From NCBI GenBank assembly GCA_964457335.1, contig CAYWGD010000028.1:1-64000 (forward strand): 64,000 bases of DNA, in the 5' to 3' direction. Position numbers and translations under genes: made by a program. Within the stretch, counting starts at the first letter, position 1. The number at the start of each line of letters is the position of its first letter. Of this stretch, positions 20,478 to 28,669 are shown piece by piece. The stretch is from CAJBVW01 sp964457335 (GTDB lineage Bacteria; Myxococcota_A; UBA796; SXON01). The notes beneath the pieces were generated by a model. That model saw only the letters and a program-made list of their open reading frames with translations, searched no databases and was not told where the DNA came from.

Positions 20478-23036
20478 ATGCTTCGTTTCGGGCTCGACAA
20501 CGGGATGCGGGGGTTGGTCGACGCGAGCGGCCGGTCGGACGCCGCGGCGGTCTACGTGTGGATCAACGTCGGGAGCGCCGACGAGCCCGCGGGGATGGAG
20601 GGCGCCGCCCACTTCGTCGAGCACATGGTCTTCAAGGGCACGCGCTCCTACGGCGTCGGCGAGGTGGCCGCGGCGATCGAGGCGCTCGGCGGCGACCTCA
20701 ACGCCTGGACGTCCTTCGACGAGACCGTGTTCCACGCGACCGTCCCCGCGGCCGAGGCCGTGCCGGCCATGGGGGTGCTCGCCGAGATGTTGCGGTCGGC
20801 GCGCTTCGAGCCCGACGAGCTCGAGCGCGAGCGGACGGTCATCCTCGAGGAGATCCGCGGCGCCGACGACGATCCCGACTCCGTCCTCTCCGAGGCGACG
20901 TACGCGGTCGCCTGGCCCGACCACCCCTACGGCCGCCCCGTCATCGGCACCACCCGCTCCGTGCGGGCGATGAGCCGCGCGGCCCTGCACGACTTCTACG
21001 AGCGGCACTACCAGCCCTCGAACGCCTGTCTTGCCGTGGCCGGGCCCGTGGACGCCCCCGCGGTCCGCGAGGCGGCCGAGCGGCTCTTCGGCGGCGGGCG
21101 GATGGCGCGGCCCCGCGCCGGGCAGGCCCCGACGGCGGGCCGGCGGCGCCCGCGGGTGCTCCGGCGCGGTTTCGAGGCCTGCCTCGTGGACCTCGCGTTC
21201 CCGGGCCCCGGCATCGGGCACGCCGGCGTCGCGGCGCTCGACGTGGCCTGCATGGCGCTCGGCGGCGGCGCCTCGTCGCCGATCGAGGCGCGCCTCCGCC
21301 TCCGGGAGGGCTTGTGCGTGTCCGCCGACGCCGGCTTCCACCTGGAGCGGGACGGTGGCATGGCCGTCCTGTCGCTCCAGCCGCGGGAAGGCCGGGTCGG
21401 GGACGCCGTGGCGGCCGCGCGCGAGGAGATCGGGCGCGCGCGGGCCGGCGGGCTCCGCGAGGAGGACGTCGAACGGGCGAAGGCGCAGATCCTGGCCGAT
21501 CGCGTGTTCGGCCGGGAGACCGTCGACGGACGGGCGCACACGCTCGCGTGGCACCAGGAGCGCCTCGGGTCGCACGACGCCTGGCAGGCCTACGACGCGG
21601 AGATCGCGTCCGTGGGGATCGCCGAGGCGACGGAGGCGGCGCGGCGCTGGCTCGATCCCGAGCGGGAGGTCGCATTGGCGCTCGTCCCCGAGGGCGAGTC
21701 CGTCTCGCTCGCGCGGGGCCGGGCGAAGCTCGTGAACGGCGTGGACGGCTTCCCGGCGGCGGGCGTGCGCGCGCGGGAGGCGGCGCCGATCGTCGGGCGG
21801 GCCGCGGCGGCCCGGCGCGTGGTGCTCGACAACGGCGTGCGTGTCCTGCTGGAGCCCGACGACGGCGAGGTGGCGGCCATCCGCGTGACCGGGCTCGGCG
21901 GCGCGCTGGCCGAGGACGCGGCGAGCGCCGGGCGCGGCGCGGCGTGGGGGCGGGCGCTCGTGCGGGGCGCCGGGGACATGGACGCGATCGCGTTCGCAAC
22001 GGCCGTGGAGGGCATCGCGGGGAGCGTGGCGGCGAGCAGCGGGCGCTCCTCCCAGGCGGTGCGTGGCGAGTTCGTGGCGTCGCGCTTCGAGGAGGGCGTC
22101 GCGCTCGTCGCGGAGGTGCTCACCCGGCCGCGCTTCGACGCCCCGGAGGTCGAGCGCGTGCGGGCCGAGCTCCGCGAGGCGCTGGCGCAGCGCGACGATC
22201 ACCCGGAGCACGTCCTCTCCGAGCGCGTGTGGGCCGAGGCCTTCGGAGAGCACCCCTACGCGCTCCCCGTGCTCGGGACCAAGGGGACCGTCGGCCGCCT
22301 GCGCCGCGCGCACCTCCTCGCGCACCACCGCGCGTGGGCGGCGGGCCGGAACCTCGTCGTCGGCGTGACGGGCGCCTTCGATCCCGACCGCGTCCTCGCG
22401 CTCCTGCGCGAGACCGTCGGGAAGCTCCCCGCCGGCGAGCCGTTCGTTTTGCCCGCGCGCCCCACGCTCCCGGCCGAGACCCGCGACGTCACGCTCCGGA
22501 GCGGGCGGGAGCAGGCCCACGTCGCCTACGCCTTCCCCGGTGCCGCCCTCGAGGACCCCCACCAGCCCGACCTCGAGGTGCTCGCGGCGGTCCTCGGCGG
22601 GCAGGGCGGGCGGCTCTTCGTCGAGCTCCGCGAGGCGCACGGGCTCGCGTACGCGGTCAGCGCGGCGTCGCACGAGGGCGTGCACCCCGGCCTGCTCGTC
22701 TGCACCGTGGCGACCGACCCGGACCGGGTGGAAGAGGCCGAGGCGCGCCTCGTCGAGAGCCTCGCCCGCGCGGCGGGCGGCGGCCTGAGCGGCGAGGAGA
22801 TCGAGCGCGCGCGCCGGTACATCCTCGGCGCCGCCGAGCTCGACCTCCAGACCGCGAGCGCGCGGTCCAACCTCGCCGCCTACACCGAGCTGTACGGTCA
22901 GGACGGGCTCCGGTATCGTTCCATCGTGCGGGCGAAGATCGAGGGTGTGCGGGACGACGAGGTGCGGCGCCAGGCGGCCCGCGTGCTCGCGCGCCCGGTG
23001 GTGCGCGGGCGCCTGTTGCCGGCGGGGAAGGCATGA
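20478..23036 (+). CDS. M16 (pitrilysin-type) metallopeptidase, two-domain
   Basis: 852 residues. The inverted zinc motif HxxEH is present as HFVEH at residues 45-49, with the distal Glu region ERTVILEEIRGADDDPDS. Residues ~430-852 form a second M16 half (RRVVLDNGVRVLLEPDDG, AHVAYAFPGAALEDPHQP, FVELREAHGLAYAVSA) lacking HxxEH, as expected for the clamshell partner. No signal peptide is seen, so it is probably cytoplasmic or exported by another route. It would degrade peptides of limited size. The stop overlaps the start of the next gene (ATGA). Confidence 0.9.
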   Translation: MLRFGLDNGMRGLVDASGRSDAAAVYVWINVGSADEPAGMEGAAHFVEHMVFKGTRSYGVGEVAAAIEALGGDLNAWTSFDETVFHATVPAAEAVPAMGVLAEMLRSARFEPDELERERTVILEEIRGADDDPDSVLSEATYAVAWPDHPYGRPVIGTTRSVRAMSRAALHDFYERHYQPSNACLAVAGPVDAPAVREAAERLFGGGRMARPRAGQAPTAGRRRPRVLRRGFEACLVDLAFPGPGIGHAGVAALDVACMALGGGASSPIEARLRLREGLCVSADAGFHLERDGGMAVLSLQPREGRVGDAVAAAREEIGRARAGGLREEDVERAKAQILADRVFGRETVDGRAHTLAWHQERLGSHDAWQAYDAEIASVGIAEATEAARRWLDPEREVALALVPEGESVSLARGRAKLVNGVDGFPAAGVRAREAAPIVGRAAAARRVVLDNGVRVLLEPDDGEVAAIRVTGLGGALAEDAASAGRGAAWGRALVRGAGDMDAIAFATAVEGIAGSVAASSGRSSQAVRGEFVASRFEEGVALVAEVLTRPRFDAPEVERVRAELREALAQRDDHPEHVLSERVWAEAFGEHPYALPVLGTKGTVGRLRRAHLLAHHRAWAAGRNLVVGVTGAFDPDRVLALLRETVGKLPAGEPFVLPARPTLPAETRDVTLRSGREQAHVAYAFPGAALEDPHQPDLEVLAAVLGGQGGRLFVELREAHGLAYAVSAASHEGVHPGLLVCTVATDPDRVEEAEARLVESLARAAGGGLSGEEIERARRYILGAAELDLQTASARSNLAAYTELYGQDGLRYRSIVRAKIEGVRDDEVRRQAARVLARPVVRGRLLPAGKA

Positions 23037-24661
23037 ACGACGAGCGGCTGGTGCGGGAGATCTGGAAGGAGCTCCCCCTCCGCGCGGTCGTCGGCCAGCG
23101 CCTCGTGCGCTCGGTGGGCGCGCGCGGCTGGGAGCGGCCGCGGTTCGCCCGCTTCCGGCGGTTCTTCGAGCGCTGCGGCGTGCCCGACCCGTGGGATCCC
23201 GGCGCCGGCAGCGTGGACATCGGGCTCGGGGACGTGGGTGTCGCCCAGCGGCGCCAGGTCGCGCCGCACGCCGCGCCGCCGGCCGCGCCCGGCGCGCCGA
23301 AGACGCCCAACTTCCCCAACATCCCGCGCGCCCCGGCGGCCCCCCCTCCGGAGTCCAAGGCGTCCTCCGAGGGCGGCAGGCCCGCGCCGCGCATCGGAGA
23401 GACGCGCAAGGACGACACGGCGGTGCTCAAGCAGAAGCTCGCCGAGTCGGAGAAGAAGAAGGCCAACCCGGCGCACGCCAACCCCTTCAAGGTCAACCAG
23501 CCCGTCGCCAAGCTCCCGATGCGGCCGGAGCTCGCCGGAGGGGAGGGGACGGTGGCCCCGCGCCCGGTCCCCCGCCCGGGCACCGGCGCTCCCGCGAGCC
23601 CGGCGACGAAGGCCGCCCCGGCCCGACCCGCCGGGGAGCCCGCGCGCGCCGTCGCCCCCCGCCCGGCCGCCCCCTCGCCGCGCCCGTCTGCCGCGGGTGC
23701 CGCGCGCCCGGCCCGCATGCCCATCGAGGCGACGCGCCGGCCGCTCGTGCCCGAAGGCCCCGAGGAGGTCGAGGAGCTGCCGCCGGTGGCCGCCCGGCCG
23801 GGGGCGGACCGCGCCTACGCCGGATTCGGCCTCGGCGGCGACTGGGACGACGAGCCGCCCCCGCCCCGCGCGGCGGTCCCGTCCTTCGGCTTCGACGACG
23901 ACGCCCCCGCGATCAGCGTGCCCACGCGGGCCGTGGAGGCGCCGAAGGTGGGAGTCGAGGTCGGGTCGCCGAGGTCGGCGGCTCAGGTGGCGCCGGCGGC
24001 TCCGGTGGCGGCTAGTCCGCCGCGCCCTCCCGCTTCTACGCCAGTCGCGTCGGCGGCTCCGGCGGCTCCGATGGCGGCTAGTCCGCCGCGCGCGGCCGCT
24101 TCTACGCCGGTCGCGTCGGCGGCCCCGGCGGCTCCGATGGCGGCTAGTCCGCCGCGCGCGGCCGCTTCTACGCCGGTCGCGTCGGCGGCTCCGGCGCCGG
24201 CGGCTCCGGCGCCGTCGTCGACCCCAGCGGCTCCGATGGCGGCTAGTCCGCCGCGCCCTCACGCTTCTACGCCAGCCACACCGGCGGGTCCGCTCGCAGC
24301 GCCGCCGCGCCCAGCCCCCTCGGCCCCCGCCGCGCCCTCCGTGGCGGCCACGCCCCCGCGCCCGTCCCCGCCGGCCCAGCCGCCGCGGCCCGGCGCTCCG
24401 CCGCCGCGACCCGCCCGTGGCGGCGGCGGCCTCGACGACCTCTTCGGCATGGGCGGAGGCGGCGGCGACAACACGCGCTTCCGCATGCCCAAGCGCGAGG
24501 ACGCCGACGCCGCCAGGCCGCGCCGCCCGATGGTCACGCCCGACGCCGAGCTCGGCAAGGGGGGCGTCGACCGTCGCCCGCCCCCCCCGAAGCCGCCCCC
24601 CGTCGCCCCCACCAGCGGCGGCGGCCCAGCGCCCGACCTCGACGGCGACGGCGGCGACTGA
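23033..24661 (+). CDS. Disordered Ala/Pro-rich repeat protein
   Basis: 542 residues, starting inside the M16 peptidase stop. Residues 1-60 look folded and helical (LVREIWKELPLRAVVGQRL, then RFARFRRFFERCGVPDPWD). The rest is low-complexity Ala/Pro/Arg with scattered acidic patches and a C-terminal GGGGLDDLFGMGGGGG segment. Near residues 325-415 there are four copies of a 22-residue unit (PMAASPPRAAASTPVASAAP). No enzymatic motif. Such proteins often act as flexible linkers or assembly hubs. Tight coupling suggests a role with the peptidase, perhaps as adaptor or substrate. Unknown family. Confidence 0.7.
   Translation: MNDERLVREIWKELPLRAVVGQRLVRSVGARGWERPRFARFRRFFERCGVPDPWDPGAGSVDIGLGDVGVAQRRQVAPHAAPPAAPGAPKTPNFPNIPRAPAAPPPESKASSEGGRPAPRIGETRKDDTAVLKQKLAESEKKKANPAHANPFKVNQPVAKLPMRPELAGGEGTVAPRPVPRPGTGAPASPATKAAPARPAGEPARAVAPRPAAPSPRPSAAGAARPARMPIEATRRPLVPEGPEEVEELPPVAARPGADRAYAGFGLGGDWDDEPPPPRAAVPSFGFDDDAPAISVPTRAVEAPKVGVEVGSPRSAAQVAPAAPVAASPPRPPASTPVASAAPAAPMAASPPRAAASTPVASAAPAAPMAASPPRAAASTPVASAAPAPAAPAPSSTPAAPMAASPPRPHASTPATPAGPLAAPPRPAPSAPAAPSVAATPPRPSPPAQPPRPGAPPPRPARGGGGLDDLFGMGGGGGDNTRFRMPKREDADAARPRRPMVTPDAELGKGGVDRRPPPPKPPPVAPTSGGGPAPDLDGDGGD
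24002..24285 (+). repeat. 66-bp in-frame tandem repeat
   Basis: Units beginning with (A/G)TGGCGGCTAGTCCGCC start at 24005, 24071, 24137 and 24236. The first three are spaced exactly 66 bases; the last follows a 33-base extra insert. Copies two and three are almost identical, so the expansion looks recent. Encodes a 22-residue Ala/Pro/Ser unit. Confidence 0.85.
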
Positions 24662-24686
24662 CCGCCTTCGGTCGAGCCCCGGGCGC

Positions 24687-24714
24687 GACCGCGGGGCGGG
24701 GACGCCCCGCGGTC
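24687..24714. terminator. 11-bp GC hairpin downstream of repeat protein
   Basis: GACCGCGGGGC (24687-24697), loop GGGGAC, GCCCCGCGGTC (24704-24714), a perfect stem 26 bases after the stop codon. No T-tract, so termination is inferred from position. Confidence 0.4.
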
Positions 24715-24747
24715 GGGTGTCTTCCGGGGTCGGGCCGAAGGCCCTCC

Positions 24748-24772
24748 GTCGGCCGGCTCCGTGCCGGCCGAC
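24748..24772. repeat. 10-bp inverted repeat
   Basis: GTCGGCCGGC (24748-24757), loop TCCGT, GCCGGCCGAC (24763-24772), perfect stem. Second hairpin of the pair in this gap. Confidence 0.45.
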
Positions 24773-24985
24773 CAGCGCGGGCGTCCGACCCCCGCGTGGC
24801 CGTCCGGCCCGCGAGCCCGCGTCGCCCGCGCTGCCCTCCAGCCCCCCTCGCGCGACGCGACGAGGAGACCAGCGGGCCCCGGATCACGGGCGTCCGCCAC
24901 GGCGGCGTCTCGCCGAGGGAGGAGGGGACGCCTCATGCGCCGTTCGGACGCCGCCTCCGCCCGAAGCGGGAGGACCGCCGTCCCG

Positions 24986-25720
24986 TCAGTACGGGTCGTC
25001 GTGGTGGGTCGTGCCGGACCCGCCGGCGTCGTCCGGCGCGCTCCCGGTCTCGCCGCTCGCGGGCGCCGGCTCCGTCGCCGGGGGCTGCCTCCCCGCGGGC
25101 TCCGGCCCGGCGGCGCTCCCCACGGGGATCGCCAGCGCCGGGCCCTCCGTCGACTCGGTCGCCGCGGGCGCCTCCCCGCCGGGTGCGCCGTTGGCCGCGG
25201 TGGCTTCCGGCGCGTCGGAGCGCGCGACGTGCGGGCGCGGGCCACGCCGGCGCCGCTCGCCGCGGTCGTCGAAGCCGGGCTCCACGCGGAGGAGCACCGC
25301 GAGCCCGACGCTGTCGGTCACTCGGGTGTGGAACAGCCGCGACTCCACGCCGATCCGGCGGACCCAGCCGTCCCCGGGGAGCGTGGCGCGCCCGTACACG
25401 CCGAGGATCGGGCCGGGGAAGCCGCTGCCGCCGTAGAAGCCCGCGCCGACGGCCTCGCCGCCGAACCCGACGCCGATCTCGCCCTGGAGCAGGGAGGCGG
25501 GGATCACCTCGTCGCCATAGCCCGCGAGCAGCAGGCTGCCCGAGGCACCCACCCAGGACTCGAAGGGGCCGAGGTGCCACGTCACCGTCACGTTCGCGGC
25601 GGGCGCGGCCGAGAAGTAGCTCCCGTGCGTGGACGTCCCGCCGCCCATCACCGGGCCGATCGCGAGACCGAGCCGAGGAGGCGCCGCGAGCGCGGTGCCG
25701 ACGAGCAACGTGGCGAACAT
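24986..25720 (-). CDS. Exported beta-rich protein with disordered tail
   Basis: 244 residues. Signal peptide MFATLLVGTALAA, then ~140 residues of alternating Gly/aromatic beta-strand-like sequence (ITV-type runs such as NVTVTWHLGPFESWVGASGS and GEIGVGFGGEAVGAGFYGG), reminiscent of a small outer-membrane barrel, then a disordered Ala/Pro/Glu tail from ~160 ending THHDDPY. The C-terminus lacks the usual terminal aromatic barrel signal, so barrel insertion is doubtful. Upstream a palindromic GGCTACAGTAGCC contains TACAGT 8 bases before the ATG. Family not recognised. Confidence 0.65.
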   Translation of the reverse strand: MFATLLVGTALAAPPRLGLAIGPVMGGGTSTHGSYFSAAPAANVTVTWHLGPFESWVGASGSLLLAGYGDEVIPASLLQGEIGVGFGGEAVGAGFYGGSGFPGPILGVYGRATLPGDGWVRRIGVESRLFHTRVTDSVGLAVLLRVEPGFDDRGERRRRGPRPHVARSDAPEATAANGAPGGEAPAATESTEGPALAIPVGSAAGPEPAGRQPPATEPAPASGETGSAPDDAGGSGTTHHDDPY

Positions 25721-25783
25721 CGGGGGCTACTGTAGCCACGCCCGCGCGCGATGGCACCCGTGGTCGTGAGGGCGGCGTACACG

Positions 25784-25811
25784 CGCGCCCCGGAGCGCTC
25801 GCCGGGGCGCG
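25784..25811. repeat. 10-bp inverted repeat
   Basis: CGCGCCCCGG (25784-25793), 8-base loop, CCGGGGCGCG (25802-25811). First of three palindromes in the gap. Confidence 0.5.
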
Positions 25812-25830
25812 GGCGCGGCTCACGTCACCA

Positions 25831-25874
25831 CGGGCCGAGTCGGACGTGCCTCGAGGCGCGTCCGACTCGGCCCG
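25831..25874. repeat. 44-base near-perfect palindrome
   Basis: A 16-bp perfect stem (CGGGCCGAGTCGGACG at 25831-25846 with its complement at 25859-25874) encloses a further GCCTCGAGGC palindrome, so the whole 44 bases fold back with a single T:G mismatch. By far the strongest structure in this gap. Confidence 0.75.
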
Positions 25875-25914
25875 GGCGTAGAGGCCGCTCGAAGCGCCCG
25901 CCGACGGGCCCCGG

Positions 25915-25950
25915 CGGATTCCGTGGGTGGCTCTGCGCCCGCGGAATCCG
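25915..25950. repeat. 9-bp inverted repeat
   Basis: CGGATTCCG (25915-25923) and CGGAATCCG (25942-25950), perfect complements around an 18-base loop. Confidence 0.45.
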
Positions 25951-26314
25951 TTGGGGTCGAGGAGGCGGGGGGGCGTTGAGCCTGCGGAGAAATCCCCCGC
26001 CCGTGCCGTCGCCGTCTCGCGGCGGCCCAAGAACCGCGTCCCGGTGCGCTCGGCTCCGGGGGCGGGCTGCGTCCCCTCCGCGGCGGACACGGGCGCGCCC
26101 AAGCCGCGCGAAGACGCGCGCCTCGGGGCCCCGCGGCCTGCGGACCCTCGCAGCGCTCGGGTCGGGGACTCCGCGAGCCCTGCGGGCGCCCCGGCGGGTC
26201 CTCCCTACGGGCTGCCCCCCCGCCGGACCCGGGCCGCAGGGCCGCCGCGAGCCGTCGCCGGCCCGGGCTCCGGTTTCTCCACAGGCTCTCTTCCGGGGGA
26301 GCTCTTCACAGGCT

Positions 26315-26339
26315 CGTTGCGGGGGGCTCCGCCCCCCGC
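26315..26339. terminator. GC hairpin at 3-prime end of pseudoprotease gene (family copy)
   Basis: CGTT then a perfect 9-bp stem GCGGGGGGC (26319-26327), loop TCC, GCCCCCCGC (26331-26339), 14 bases beyond the stop of the minus-strand gene. Shares the CGTTGCGGGGGG core with the copies at 4757 and 47703. Confidence 0.5.
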
Positions 26340-26353
26340 CCCCGGACCAGGAG

Positions 26354-28459
26354 CTACTGCGCGAGGAGCAGCGCGTACCCGGGGTGCGAGGCCCACAACA
26401 CGCCGGCCTTCGAACGCGCCTCGGCCGCCTTGGCGGAGTCGCCCGCGGCCGCCGCGGCGTCGGCCACCGCGAGCCAGGCCTTGCCGCTGCCCGGCGCGAG
26501 CTTGACCGCGGCGTCCGCGACCTTCTGCGCCTCGGGCGCCTGCCCGGCGCCCGCGAGCGCGCTGGCCCAGCCGGCGAGCGCGTCGGCGTCGTTGGGGCTC
26601 GCGGCGAGGCGGGCCTCGAAGCGCGCCTTGGCGGCGGACCAGTCGGCCTGGGCGCCCGCGGTGTCGCCCGCGGCCGCGCGCTCCTTGCTGCGCTGGGCGA
26701 GCAGGACCGCGTCGCCGGGGTCGGCCGCGAGGAGGCCGTCGAGCGCGGCCTTCACACCCGCGGCACCCTGCGCCGCGCGCACGCCCTCGGTGTAGAGGCG
26801 CACCAGCAGCGGATCGGTCTCGCCCTCGAACTGGAGGCGGAGCCGCTCGAGCTGCTTGCGGGCGGAGGCGAAGTCCTTCGGCGCGAGCGCGAGGTACAGG
26901 CCCACGCGCGCGCCGTCGTTCGCGCCGCCGCTGAGCTTGATGGCCTGCAGGTACGCGGCCTGCGCGGCGTCGAACTGCCCCTGGAGGAGCGCGGCGCTGC
27001 CCGCCGCCACCGGCAGGGTGGCGTCGAGGTCGAGCTGCGCGGGGTAGATCGCCGCGACCGCGGCCGCGTTCTTCGACTGGAGCTGCGCCAGCGCGAGGAG
27101 GCCCGGCGCGACGTGGCAGGCGTGGTCCTGCGGCTTCTGCCCGGTCCACTCCTCCTTCTTCTTCTCGGCCTTCGCGTGGGCCTCGGAGATCTCCTCGCGC
27201 TCGGAGAGCGGGAGCTGGGCCCAGGGCTGGTAGAGCGCGCCCGCCTTGGTCAGCGGCTCGATGGCCTCGGCGGGGCGGCCCGCGGACACCAGCGCGTTCC
27301 CGAGGGAGGTCCAGGTCGTGCAGTCGTCGGGGGAAGCGTCGGCGAGCTCCTTGCGCGCGGTCACCGCCTCGTCGAAGCGGCCCTCGGCCTCGAGGAAGCT
27401 CGCGAGCGGCCCGAGCGCGCCCTGGCGCGCCGCCTTCTTGGCCTCCTCGTCGGGCGCGGCGCCGTCGGCACCGGGCTTCGGCTCGAGCGCGGCGCGGAGG
27501 GACGCCTCGTAGACGGGGGTGTAGTCGGCGCGCTTCGACGCGCCGGCCGGCTTCACCGCGAGGGTGCCGGTGGTCGGGTCGACCGCGAGGTCGAGGGCGC
27601 CGAGCACGTCGCTGCCCACGTCCCCGTCCGCCCCGAACTCGAGGAGCGTGGAGTAGCCGTGGCCCGGGCGCTCCACGTACGTGGGGACCGTGACGCCGCC
27701 GATGCCGACCTCGCGCCACTCCTGGCGGGTCTCGGCGACCTGCACCCCCGGCGCGTCCGGGAGGTCCACGACGGGCTGGGCGTTCTTGGTCACCTCGAAC
27801 CAGTCGGCGCCCTCGATCTCCCGCGCGAGCGAGGTGCGCGGGTGCTCGATGGCCAGCCGGGCGTCCACCTCGACGCCCGACCACTTCACGGGCACGACGA
27901 TCGGCGTGGCGTTGAACGTCACGCTCTCCTTGCCGACCTTGTGCTTCTCTTCCTTCCAGCTCGTCTTGTACGGGATGCCCGCGCCCACGCCGCTGACGAG
28001 CTGCACGCCGTCCGCGCCCATCGCGAGCTTGAGCACGCCGCTCGACGGGAGTACTGCGTAGGCGAGCCCCTCGAAGCCAGGGAGGGGAAGCGAGCCGTCG
28101 ACCGTGTAGGAGCCGCTGCCCTCGACGTTCTTGACGTCGGCCTTCACGTCGGTGAAGGTCGCGCCGCCGACCGTGAACGAGTCGATCTTCACGGTCTTCT
28201 TGCCTTCGGGGCCCGTGGCCTTCAGCCCGAGCCGGGCGACCGCGCTCTCGGAGAGGACGAAGCCCCGGTGCCCGGTCCCGAGCCGGAGGAGCAGCTTCTG
28301 GTCGCCGACCGTCGCCTCGACGTAGCTGGCGTGGTCGTCCCCCGCGAGTCCGGCGTAGAGCGGCACTTCCACCACGCCGGTCAGGGCGACGTCGCCGGCC
28401 GGCTTGACGGTGGCCGCGAGGGCAGGGAACGCGGCGGCGAGCAGGAGGAGGATCGGCAT
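26354..28459 (-). CDS. Secreted retropepsin-fold pseudoprotease with TPR tail
   Basis: 701 residues from ATG 28459, which gives a clean signal peptide (MPILLLLAAAFPALA). Residues ~20-330 resemble two halves of a clan-AA aspartic protease: LLLRLGTGHRGFVLSESAV aligns with the usual FLLDTGAS..VLS strand-turn but has Gly where the catalytic Asp should be, and DVGSDVLGALDLAVDPTTG fits the C-terminal hydrophobic signature. From ~345 on the protein is helical with TPR units (AEAIEPLTKAGALYQ, FDAAQAAYLQAIKLSG). It is therefore probably a binding protein, not an active protease. A GC hairpin follows the stop. Confidence 0.7.
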   Translation of the reverse strand: MPILLLLAAAFPALAATVKPAGDVALTGVVEVPLYAGLAGDDHASYVEATVGDQKLLLRLGTGHRGFVLSESAVARLGLKATGPEGKKTVKIDSFTVGGATFTDVKADVKNVEGSGSYTVDGSLPLPGFEGLAYAVLPSSGVLKLAMGADGVQLVSGVGAGIPYKTSWKEEKHKVGKESVTFNATPIVVPVKWSGVEVDARLAIEHPRTSLAREIEGADWFEVTKNAQPVVDLPDAPGVQVAETRQEWREVGIGGVTVPTYVERPGHGYSTLLEFGADGDVGSDVLGALDLAVDPTTGTLAVKPAGASKRADYTPVYEASLRAALEPKPGADGAAPDEEAKKAARQGALGPLASFLEAEGRFDEAVTARKELADASPDDCTTWTSLGNALVSAGRPAEAIEPLTKAGALYQPWAQLPLSEREEISEAHAKAEKKKEEWTGQKPQDHACHVAPGLLALAQLQSKNAAAVAAIYPAQLDLDATLPVAAGSAALLQGQFDAAQAAYLQAIKLSGGANDGARVGLYLALAPKDFASARKQLERLRLQFEGETDPLLVRLYTEGVRAAQGAAGVKAALDGLLAADPGDAVLLAQRSKERAAAGDTAGAQADWSAAKARFEARLAASPNDADALAGWASALAGAGQAPEAQKVADAAVKLAPGSGKAWLAVADAAAAAGDSAKAAEARSKAGVLWASHPGYALLLAQ

Positions 28460-28639
28460 GGGAGGGTGTCCTCGAAAGCGGCGCAAAGTATCGCGTGTGC
28501 GGGCGGTGGTCCACCCGCGCCGGCGTGAGGACCCTCGCCGTACGGCCGGGAGTCCGCGTCCGGGGAGCGGGGGCGCTCACGTGCCGGTCCTACACGCGCG
28601 AGCCCTCCGTCCGGTTCGTTGCTCCCCAAGCTCGGCCGC

Positions 28640-28645
28640 GATAGT
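28640..28645 (+). promoter_or_regulatory. -10 box of enolase
   Basis: GATAGT 24 bases before the enolase ATG, with GGAG at 28660-28663 between them. Implies a short leader with Shine-Dalgarno. Confidence 0.35.
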
Positions 28646-28669
28646 TCCGGCCCCCCAACCGGAGCCCCC

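Larger units (their letters stand above)
24662..24985. other. Noncoding gap with tandem hairpins
   Basis: 324 bases between convergent genes with no credible coding. The first part holds two strong hairpins (24687-24714 and 24748-24772). The remainder is GC-rich and I see nothing recognisable in it. Confidence 0.5.
25721..26353. other. 633-bp noncoding palindrome-rich region
   Basis: Between two minus-strand genes. It holds three strong inverted repeats (25784-25811, 25831-25874, 25915-25950), a degenerate copy of the G-run/CGTT element near 25967-25998, and a full hairpin of that family at 26315-26339. Related short strings (GAGCCTGYGGAGAAA on one strand or the other) recur near 25977 and 26273. 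No open frame with plausible protein composition was found. Confidence 0.6.
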
